DNA from: a virus
Length of the DNA: 21,874 bases
Direction: 5' to 3' (one strand)
Virus record (IMG/VR): IMGVR_UViG_3300048032_000284
Location: 1 to 21,874 of that record
Translations under genes and position numbers: made by a program
Shown here: positions 13,099-19,462 of the stretch, one piece after another
Layout: each line of letters opens with the position of its first letter
How positions within the stretch are numbered: the stretch's first letter is position 1
The notes under the pieces: generated by a model
Seen by the model: only the letters and a program-made list of their open reading frames with translations
Database searches by the model: none
Told to the model about the DNA's origin: nothing

Positions 13099-14416
13099 TG
13101 AGACGTTCCTCAGAAAGGCCCTTCCACATATTAAGAAGGAATATTTTGAGGATCATCATAAAGCAGTCTATGATTTATTCTTGCAGTTCGTAACTAAATA
13201 CAATAAGTTGCCAACTCCAGCTATTCTTGAAATCGAGTTTCAGGAATCAGAATACACTAATCGTCCTATTGCAAATGATACTCTCGCTCTAATCAAAACT
13301 CTTCATGAAGAAAATAAGGTTGAGTTAGAGTGGTTAATCGAATCGACAGAGAAGTGGTGTAAAGATAGAGCAGTATATCTTGCACTAATGGAATCGATAT
13401 CGATTGTTGATGGTAATACCGACAAGGCCGAGGGAGCAATTCCCGATATCTTGACAAAGGCCTTGTCGGTCACGTTTGACACAAATGTTGGGCATGATTA
13501 CTTTGAAAACACTGAAGAACGATATGAGTTTTATCACCAAAAGGAAGATAAAATTCCATTTAATATTGAACTTCTTAATACAATCACTAAAGGTGGTGTA
13601 CCAAAGAAATCTCTTAATATCATATTAGCTGGTACAGGTGTGGGTAAGAGTTTGGCAATGTGCCATTTTGCTGCAGATGCTCTTACTCAAGGGAAAAATG
13701 TGTTATACATTACACTTGAAATGGCTGAAGAAAAAATTGCTGAACGTATCGATGCTAATCTATTTGATGTAGATATTGCTACTCTTACAGATCTAAGTAA
13801 AGATGCCTTCATTAATAAGGCACACCTCGTTAATCAAAAGACACATGGTAAGTTAATCATTAAAGAATATCCTACAGCAGTTGCTCACGTTGGCCATTTC
13901 CGCTCGCTTTTAAATGAGTTGAAGATGAAAAAGAAGTTTGTTCCAGATGTCATTTACATTGATTACCTTAACATCTGCTCAAGCTCAAGAATCAAGGGGT
14001 TGGGTGGATCTATCAATACGTATTCCATGATTAAAGCAATTGCTGAAGAGATTCGTGGTCTTGCTGTTGAATATAATGTACCTATTTGGTCTGCCACTCA
14101 AGTTACTCGTACAGGATTTGGTAATTCTGATGTTGAGATTACTGATACGTCAGAATCGTTTGGTCTTCCAGCCACAGCTGACTTAATGATTGCTCTTATT
14201 TCGACAGAACAATTAGAAGGTATGAATCAAGTAATGATTAAACAATTGAAGAATAGATATAATGATCCCACAGAAAACAAACGATTCTGTGTAGGCATCG
14301 ATAGATCTAAGATGCGATTGTTCGATGTAGAAGATTCCGCACAGACATTATCAAGTGGCGATACAACTGCTCCTGCTCCAGAAAAAACGACAGATTTCTC
14401 AGCATTTAAAATCTAA
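13049..14416 (+). CDS. 41: Replicative DNA helicase gp41 (DnaB-like)
   Basis: This 455-residue protein (T4 gp41: 475) is the hexameric 5'-3' helicase of the replication fork. An N-terminal helical domain (IILKSLTNNETFLRKALPHI) precedes a RecA-like motor with Walker A GTGVGKS (195-201) and LYITLEMAEEKIAERI. Walker B lies in PDVIYIDYLNI, the sensor region in PIWSATQVTRTGFG, and IKQLKNRYND resembles the arginine-finger/DNA loop region. The start at 13049 (or 13055, MQDIQ) overlaps the previous gene by about 50 bases; no later ATG would keep the N-terminal domain. The stop overlaps the next start (TAATG). A 12-bp inverted repeat lies inside at 13418-13470. Confidence 0.95.
   Translation: MVMQDIQTIILKSLTNNETFLRKALPHIKKEYFEDHHKAVYDLFLQFVTKYNKLPTPAILEIEFQESEYTNRPIANDTLALIKTLHEENKVELEWLIESTEKWCKDRAVYLALMESISIVDGNTDKAEGAIPDILTKALSVTFDTNVGHDYFENTEERYEFYHQKEDKIPFNIELLNTITKGGVPKKSLNIILAGTGVGKSLAMCHFAADALTQGKNVLYITLEMAEEKIAERIDANLFDVDIATLTDLSKDAFINKAHLVNQKTHGKLIIKEYPTAVAHVGHFRSLLNELKMKKKFVPDVIYIDYLNICSSSRIKGLGGSINTYSMIKAIAEEIRGLAVEYNVPIWSATQVTRTGFGNSDVEITDTSESFGLPATADLMIALISTEQLEGMNQVMIKQLKNRYNDPTENKRFCVGIDRSKMRLFDVEDSAQTLSSGDTTAPAPEKTTDFSAFKI
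13418..13470. repeat. Perfect 12-bp inverted repeat inside gp41 gene
   Basis: ACCGACAAGGCC (13418-13429) is exactly complementary to GGCCTTGTCGGT (13459-13470), with a 29-base loop that itself contains a short GGGA/TCCC pairing. The arms are far more GC-rich than the surroundings. In RNA this would form a stable stem inside the coding region of the helicase, in the linker before the motor domain (around residues 124-140). Confidence 0.6.
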
Positions 14417-14886
14417 TGGTTGTATCGGTCACAGGCTCGAGTAAGTCCAAGAGGGAGATGGCAGAAGACATTGCGCATTTCTCTCTTGGTATTTTGGCTC
14501 CTAGATTAGGCGCTAAATTAGAGATAGATATAGTATTAATCAATAATTTGCGGAACAAAGAAGGTATAGCTGGAGATTGCACATGGGAAGATAGGTCTTA
14601 TCGTCCTCGTGAGTTTACAATACGAATTGATTCTTCGCAATCAAAACAGGAATTGCTTGAAACCATTGCGCATGAGATGGTACATGTAAAGCAGTTTGCT
14701 AGAGGAGAGTTAAAGGATACTAATTCATTACATATTAGTAAATGGAATGATAAAGAAGTTGATGATATAAAAACTAATTATTATGATCTGCCATGGGAGA
14801 TTGAAGCCCACGGTCGAGAACGCGGTATATTTATACGATGGTTTGAACAAAGTCAATGGAAAAAATGTAAGTGGGCTGATTATTAA
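14416..14886 (+). CDS. SprT-like HExxH zinc metalloprotease candidate
   Basis: This 156-residue protein contains IAHEMVHVKQFARGELKD (about residues 87-104), a canonical HExxH zinc site preceded by a helix. A later LPWEIEAHGRE (about 127-137) has acidic residues well placed as third ligand. The N-terminal half is a beta/alpha scaffold (IDIVLINNL, FTIRIDSSQ). This arrangement resembles small SprT- or WLM-like minimal metalloproteases, the family linked to DNA-protein crosslink repair, but the specific family is uncertain. It starts in a TAATG overlap with gp41, so it is expressed with the replication genes rather than the late block. A function at the fork (clearing protein adducts) or as a small host-targeted protease would both fit. 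Confidence 0.7.
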   Translation: MVVSVTGSSKSKREMAEDIAHFSLGILAPRLGAKLEIDIVLINNLRNKEGIAGDCTWEDRSYRPREFTIRIDSSQSKQELLETIAHEMVHVKQFARGELKDTNSLHISKWNDKEVDDIKTNYYDLPWEIEAHGRERGIFIRWFEQSQWKKCKWADY

Positions 14887-14898
14887 AGTGTAATATAT

Positions 14899-14906
14899 TA
14901 TAAATA
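14899..14906 (+). promoter_or_regulatory. T4-type late promoter TATAAATA
   Basis: An exact TATAAATA lies in the 42-base gap after the metalloprotease gene, about 23 bases before the next ATG. This is the gp55-recognised late -10 of T4-like phages and marks the switch from replication genes to virion genes. Confidence 0.8.
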
Positions 14907-14928
14907 GAATAAATATATATTACACAAA

Positions 14929-15249
14929 ATGGGAACTATGCTAAATTTTAAAGATTCTCTTCAATTCGAAGAGACCGAATATAAGGGTAAAAAGGTTACT
15001 CTTAATAAGCCTTTTCGTGGAAACGATGGTAAGAAAAAGTTCTATGTCTATGTAAAGAACGAAAAGGGCAATGTCATTAGATTAGGATTTGGAGATCCTA
15101 ATATGGAAATTAAGCGTGATGATCCAGCTCGCCGTAAGAGTTTTAGAGCTCGTCATCAGTGCGATACTGACCCAGGTCCTAAATACAAAGCACGTTATTG
15201 GTCATGTAAATTTTGGGCAAAAGGTAAATCAGTTACTGACTTGACGTAA
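14929..15249 (+). CDS. Conserved late phage protein with FGDPNMEI / ARYWSC motif
   Basis: This 106-residue basic protein carries a block I recall from many tailed phages: YVYVKNEKGNVIRLGFGDPN, then RRKSFRARHQC (about residues 64-74) and KARYWSCKFW (about 87-96), with two conserved Cys. It is generally annotated as unknown or head-associated. The N-terminus (MLNFKDSLQFEE if the second ATG at 14938 is used, which I favour for its likeness to the other leaders in this block) resembles a capsid-targeting peptide but lacks an exact L/I-x-E. It is the first gene after the late promoter at 14899 and is followed by the next gene with one base between, so it is co-expressed with the virion cluster. 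Confidence 0.75.
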   Translation: MGTMLNFKDSLQFEETEYKGKKVTLNKPFRGNDGKKKFYVYVKNEKGNVIRLGFGDPNMEIKRDDPARRKSFRARHQCDTDPGPKYKARYWSCKFWAKGKSVTDLT

Positions 15250-15250
15250 A

Positions 15251-16891
15251 ATGGCATTATTTGGAAAGGCAGATCTATCAAAATCAAAATATATCGTAGC
15301 GATTGTTGCGAAGATAAACGTTGGTGATAAGATAAAAATGTCTAATGGCAAGTCTTATAAATTAAAAAAGACAAAAGATATTATTGCTTTAGAAAAGGTA
15401 CAAACTGATTTTGCAAAATACAAACAGATTCTATATCCTAATGGTCAATTCGCTGCAGTTTTTACTGACGCAAAAGTAAATTTAAGTTTAAAACCAGATG
15501 ATATCCTTGATTCGTATGGTACTATTGAACTTAGATATCGTAGCTTCTCTGCTATTCGTGAAGCTGAAAAGGAATTGGCAAAAGTAGGAATCGAATCGAA
15601 CATAAGTACTCGTGGTCGCGATATTCTTGAAGTTGACACAAATTCATCTGCGTTTAGGAAGGCTAATATTACTTCATCCTTTACTACAGATAAAAGAAAA
15701 GAGGCAGTAATGGATGCTCTCGACGGAAGCTTATCATTTAGATTTAACGATATCGATAAAGCTCCATTTTCTGGCATGGGAGGTGGATCACGTAATGCTT
15801 TAGGTAAACAGCTTGCAGATGCAGGAGAACTTGCTACGGTGATGTCTTTAATCAAAGATGTTAAAACACCAAAAGATACTGGACAAAAAATATTCATTGA
15901 TAATCCAGATGCGTTTATAGCGTGGAACCAAACATTTCAATCGACTAAACCAGCAGTTGTTAAGATTGCGGGTAATCTTAATCGTTTTGATATATTGCAT
16001 GATGCAACTGATAAGTCTGCATTCGCTACTGTAATCAGTGCATTTACAAAGAAGGTAAAAATTGCAAAAGATTCGTGGAATCCAGCCGACATCTTTCTTA
16101 TTGATAAAAACAAGAAAACACAAATAATTAAAGATCTGCAATTCTGTATTGACAATTACGAAGTTAAGGATGGACTAACTTCTATGTTTAATAACAAGAT
16201 GTATGATTATTATAAAAAAAAGCAACTATATCCTATATCTCTTAAGCAATTGGTCAGCGATAAACCATCTGTAGATTTTGCAAACGAACCAGGTAAAGCC
16301 AAGAAAGCTGCATATAATATTCAAATTGCCAAGTTTAATTGCAACTTAAGCGCTGAAGGAAAGGAAATTGGTTTATTTACATTTAAGAATGTTGATACAT
16401 CAAAGCAAATTAGCCTACAAGTAAGAGGATTTCCTCATGGATATGGCACGGCTCAAACTGAAATTACATCTGATGGCACACCTTCTGGAGGTCGTTTAGG
16501 TAAAATTAGTACCGGAATTGTTGATCGAGTAATGGAAGAGTTCGATGACGAGCGAATTAAAAGTATTACATATTTTGGTAAAACACCAGAAGTATTTGGC
16601 GAGTTTGATGAAAAACGAATTAGCGAAGTTTATAGTATGTATCAAACGGTATCTAAACATTCAAAAGTTCAAGACGGAAATAAATTAACAAAAGCTCAGT
16701 TTGAGGCGTTAGTCGGAGACGCACAAAGAAATATGGATATCGCATCTAATCTTTGTATGAAAATACAGGGACTAAAAATGATGCATTTCTTTGTTACTAA
16801 CGAAAAGAATATTTCTACAATTATGAATAAGATGATTAATGGAGCGAAGAAGATCAGCGATGATAATGGATTTTTTATTAAAATTTACTAA
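15251..16891 (+). CDS. Large late protein of unknown function, SWNPADIF motif
   Basis: I do not recognise this 546-residue protein with confidence. It lies between two genes with capsid-targeting-like leaders but starts MALFGKADLSKSKY, without such a leader. Visible landmarks are a conserved-looking SWNPADIFLID (275-285), a stretch RGFPHGYGTAQTEITSDG (about 394-411) rich in G and T, GGRLGKIS, and a helical C-terminus ending GFFIKIY. Predicted character is mixed alpha/beta, soluble, Lys-rich, with no membrane segment. W-N-P-A-D motifs occur in phage proteins of unresolved function. As a member of the late transcript it is probably a virion or internal head protein. An enzyme is possible, but no catalytic triad is evident. 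Confidence 0.85.
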   Translation: MALFGKADLSKSKYIVAIVAKINVGDKIKMSNGKSYKLKKTKDIIALEKVQTDFAKYKQILYPNGQFAAVFTDAKVNLSLKPDDILDSYGTIELRYRSFSAIREAEKELAKVGIESNISTRGRDILEVDTNSSAFRKANITSSFTTDKRKEAVMDALDGSLSFRFNDIDKAPFSGMGGGSRNALGKQLADAGELATVMSLIKDVKTPKDTGQKIFIDNPDAFIAWNQTFQSTKPAVVKIAGNLNRFDILHDATDKSAFATVISAFTKKVKIAKDSWNPADIFLIDKNKKTQIIKDLQFCIDNYEVKDGLTSMFNNKMYDYYKKKQLYPISLKQLVSDKPSVDFANEPGKAKKAAYNIQIAKFNCNLSAEGKEIGLFTFKNVDTSKQISLQVRGFPHGYGTAQTEITSDGTPSGGRLGKISTGIVDRVMEEFDDERIKSITYFGKTPEVFGEFDEKRISEVYSMYQTVSKHSKVQDGNKLTKAQFEALVGDAQRNMDIASNLCMKIQGLKMMHFFVTNEKNISTIMNKMINGAKKISDDNGFFIKIY

Positions 16892-16897
16892 ACTAAC

Positions 16898-17194
16898 ATG
16901 AAAACATTTAAAGAACACACAATCGAAGAAGAACAAGAACTCGAAGAAGGTTATGCAATCGATCTAACACCTTGGCAATTTTCACATCGAGGACAACAAC
17001 CTAAGGGTGAAGGAACATGGGCATTCGATTATAAAGCAACTTTAGATTCTGGTGGAATGATTGGAATGCAACAAGATACATTCTTTTCAAAAGCAAGGTC
17101 AACATATAAAAACGCTGTTAAACAATTGACTAAATTCCTAAAGAAAGATTTGAAGGTAAAACCAAAACAAGTTGAAATTAAATTAGCGCCATAA
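16898..17194 (+). CDS. Small protein with capsid-targeting-like N-terminus
   Basis: This 98-residue protein begins MKTFKEHTIEEEQELEEGY. The first residues match the T4 internal-protein targeting peptide (MKTYQEFIAE), and there are two candidate gp21-type cleavage sites, I-E-E and L-E-E. The mature body (about 80 residues) is WQFSHRGQQPKGEGTWAFDY followed by a basic helix and strand (SKARSTYKNAVKQLTKFLKKDLKVKPKQVEIKL). The likely mature protein is basic and small, like T4 internal proteins IPI-III that are injected with DNA and protect it from host nucleases. Its stop overlaps the next start (TAATG). Its function is unknown. Confidence 0.75.
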   Translation: MKTFKEHTIEEEQELEEGYAIDLTPWQFSHRGQQPKGEGTWAFDYKATLDSGGMIGMQQDTFFSKARSTYKNAVKQLTKFLKKDLKVKPKQVEIKLAP

Positions 17195-17937
17195 TGATAC
17201 CATTTAAAGACTACTTATACGAATCAGCTAAGTCGGATCAATACGAAATCGATGTAGCTAATCACATTAATACATTAGGAGATAACTTAAAGGCTGAACG
17301 TCCTAAGGTTTCTGCTAAATACGCTGATGTTAGAATAGAGCGTAATGGTAATAGTACTTGGTTAGAAGTTAAGATGAATCATACTGATAATCTATCTAAT
17401 CCAAGAGTATTCTTCGATGGTAAAAAATGGGATACAACGTATAACACACCATCGGCTAAGTTGGCAATTAATAAATTAAATAAGTCAAAAGAAGCTGCAG
17501 AGTTTCTAAAGGCAATTGCTAAATTTTCAGGAATTAATAATCCTAAAATTCCAACTACTAAGAGCGGTCTTAAAGACTCAAATGCTGTACCCTTACAGGT
17601 AATGAAAGACTTCTTTGCTCAACCTGGCATTAATAGGTATATCATGTCAGAGCCAAATATCAATTTAGGCAAAGTTGTAACAGATCATTATTTGAAAGGT
17701 AAAGCAGAGCCAGCTCATTATATGCAGGCTGCAGATGATTTTTATATGATCGGAACACGTAATCCTTTGAATGTACCTAAGAATGTACCGATACTCAGCG
17801 GTGTTGGTCCGTTTAAGATAAGAGTTGCTACAAGATCGCAGTTTTACGAAGTGCAAGCAGAAATTAAGATTAGTGAAATGCCTTCTTCCCGTTATTCAAT
17901 AAAACCCGGTAGTTCTAAGAGAAACCCATTCGCATGA
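17194..17937 (+). CDS. PD-(D/E)XK-like nuclease with capsid-targeting leader
   Basis: This 247-residue protein begins MIPFKDYLYESAK, a targeting-peptide-like leader with an exact L-Y-E cleavage site after residue 10. The following part has a restriction-endonuclease-like core: helix QYEIDVANHIN, then SAKYADVRIERNGNSTWLEVKMN (about residues 40-62), with D45 and the E58-V-K60 pair spaced as in PD-(D/E)XK enzymes. The long C-terminal half (MQAADDFYMIG, GPFKIRVATRS, YEVQAEIKI) is unassigned and may bind DNA or target. It couples translationally with both neighbours (TAATG before, ATGA after). A nuclease packed in the head would reach the host with the first DNA. Whether it acts in the host or on packaged DNA ends is unknown. 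Confidence 0.7.
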   Translation: MIPFKDYLYESAKSDQYEIDVANHINTLGDNLKAERPKVSAKYADVRIERNGNSTWLEVKMNHTDNLSNPRVFFDGKKWDTTYNTPSAKLAINKLNKSKEAAEFLKAIAKFSGINNPKIPTTKSGLKDSNAVPLQVMKDFFAQPGINRYIMSEPNINLGKVVTDHYLKGKAEPAHYMQAADDFYMIGTRNPLNVPKNVPILSGVGPFKIRVATRSQFYEVQAEIKISEMPSSRYSIKPGSSKRNPFA

Positions 17938-19169
17938 TCAAGTTTAAACAATTTATAGCCGAAGCGGCATCGAATAAAAATACACACATGACACATCTGG
18001 AGGATCGCGTTATTTATGGTGGTGTCAAAGGTGCAAGAGAAGCCATCTTTGCTTTAAGAGCAATGCGTGATATGCTAGCAGGTAATAGTAATAAGAATTA
18101 TGACGTTACTGTTAAATGGGACGGTGCACCTGCAGTTTTCGCTGGCACCGATCCTAGCGATGGTCAATTCTTTGTTGCTAAAAAAGGCATTTTCAATAAA
18201 GACCCTAAGGTCTATAAATCAGAAGCCGATGTTCGTGCAGATACATCTGGAGATCTTGCCGATAAGTTGTCAATTGCATTTAATGAGTTGAAGGATTTGG
18301 ATATTACTGATGTCATTCAAGGTGATATTATGTTTACTAAAAAGGATGTTCAGACCGAGACGATTGATGGTGAAAAGTATTACACATTCCAACCAAATAC
18401 GATTGTATATGCAGTTCCAGTAAACTCGAAGATGGGTAAAGAGATTAAGAAGGCTAATCTTGGTGTAGTGTGGCATACCACTTATAAAGGTAATGACTTT
18501 CCTTCAATGCGTGCATCATTTGGCGTCAATATCACTGGTCTTAAGAAGAAGTCTTCAGTGTGGTATCAATCAGCTGAATATCGTGACATCACTGGTAAAG
18601 CAACTCTATCAGCTACTGAGACTGCTAAAGTTACTGCTGCTCTATCTAAGGCAGGCAAGATCTTTAGTAAAATCGCGGGCAATACACTTCGTGAGTTAGA
18701 GAATAATACAAAGCTAGCACAATCAATTGAAACCTTTAATAATTCGTTAGTTCGTAGAGGAGAGAGAATCGAAAATACAACTAAACACGTTAATAACTTG
18801 ATTGCTTGGTTCGCTAATAAGTTTAATAAAGAGCGTGATAAGAGAAAGACTGAAAAGGGTAAGGCTAATGTCACTAAGAAAGAAGAAGAGTTGATGAAAT
18901 TCTTCTCTAAGGGGAATAAAGATAATCTAAAACAAATATTTGATCTTCAAAACGCATTGGTTGATGCAAAGCTGCTTATTATAAATAAACTAGATAAGGT
19001 TAAGCAACTGGACACATTTGTTCGCACTAAGACTGGTTTTAAAGTAACTAATTCAGAAGGATTTGTTGCCATTGATAAGACTACCGATGGTGCGGTTAAA
19101 CTAGTTGATAGACTAGAGTTTTCAATGAACAATTTCAGCAAAGACGTAATAAAAGGATGGGAGAAATAA
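17934..19169 (+). CDS. Ligase-like nucleotidyltransferase with capsid-targeting leader
   Basis: This 411-residue protein begins MIKFKQFIAEAAS, almost the T4 targeting peptide (MKTYQEFIAE|AAS) with the I-A-E cleavage site. The body has covalent nucleotidyltransferase (ATP-dependent DNA/RNA ligase) motifs: motif I VKWDGAPA with the presumed AMP-accepting K61, FVAKKG (80-85), VIQGDIMF (127-134, motif III-like), VYAVP (159-163), SEGFVAI (374-380, motif IV) and VKLVDR (388-393, motif V with K389). A long helical, lysine-rich insertion (about 220-350) between motifs III and IV is unusual. Related phage proteins I recall are annotated only as unknown (DUF6267-like). I infer an RNA or DNA ligase delivered with the genome. 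A capping- or modification-type transferase is an alternative. Confidence 0.75.
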   Translation: MIKFKQFIAEAASNKNTHMTHLEDRVIYGGVKGAREAIFALRAMRDMLAGNSNKNYDVTVKWDGAPAVFAGTDPSDGQFFVAKKGIFNKDPKVYKSEADVRADTSGDLADKLSIAFNELKDLDITDVIQGDIMFTKKDVQTETIDGEKYYTFQPNTIVYAVPVNSKMGKEIKKANLGVVWHTTYKGNDFPSMRASFGVNITGLKKKSSVWYQSAEYRDITGKATLSATETAKVTAALSKAGKIFSKIAGNTLRELENNTKLAQSIETFNNSLVRRGERIENTTKHVNNLIAWFANKFNKERDKRKTEKGKANVTKKEEELMKFFSKGNKDNLKQIFDLQNALVDAKLLIINKLDKVKQLDTFVRTKTGFKVTNSEGFVAIDKTTDGAVKLVDRLEFSMNNFSKDVIKGWEK

Positions 19170-19233
19170 CACTACTAGCATTATTAAAAAGAAATATCTA
19201 GTAGCAGAGTCATTAGACAAGTTGTCATAATTG

Positions 19234-19241
19234 TATAAATA
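19234..19241 (+). promoter_or_regulatory. T4-type late promoter TATAAATA
   Basis: An exact TATAAATA lies in the 97-base gap after the ligase-like gene, 33 bases before the ATG at 19267. The gap also holds a 7-bp inverted repeat, CTACTAG/CTAGTAG (left arm near 19174, right arm near 19198), and the short palindrome GACAAGTTGTC (19216-19226). Confidence 0.8.
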
Positions 19242-19266
19242 TATGTATAATCAACTTCTTAAAAAA

Positions 19267-19461
19267 ATGAAACCAGAAAATAGCAACATGAATAAATTAC
19301 CAGAGAAAGTTTTAAACTTTAAAGATTTCTTAGTAGTAGACTATACCCAACAAGCTGGTACTGACATCGATCCAGATGGGATCCTTGCTTATAAAAATAA
19401 TAAAAGAAAGAAACTACACGCAGGCGGCGGACCAAGTGAATCAACCACAAAGAAGAAATAG
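19267..19461 (+). CDS. Small late protein with LNFKDF leader-like motif
   Basis: The open frame reaches back to 19231, but the late promoter at 19234 would start the RNA near 19247. The ATG at 19267 (64 residues), or the one at 19288 (57 residues, MNKLPEKVLNFKDF), must therefore be the start. VLNFKDFLVV resembles the leader of the gene at 14929 (MLNFKDSLQF), though no L/I-x-E site follows. The middle is acidic (GTDIDPDG) and the end strongly basic (NNKRKKLHAGGG...TTKKK). It ends one base before the next gene. It may be a scaffold, core or internal head peptide; its function is unknown. Confidence 0.6.
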   Translation: MKPENSNMNKLPEKVLNFKDFLVVDYTQQAGTDIDPDGILAYKNNKRKKLHAGGGPSESTTKKK

Positions 19462-19462
19462 T

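Noticed and set aside
15445-15897. A 150-codon minus-strand open frame
   Set aside because: It is antisense to the 546-residue late gene; no motif, no promoter and no conserved-looking start.
18980-18987. TATAAATA inside the ligase-like gene
   Set aside because: It is an exact late-promoter match but lies in the middle of a coding region with no gene start after it; probably chance in AT-rich DNA, though internal transcription cannot be excluded.
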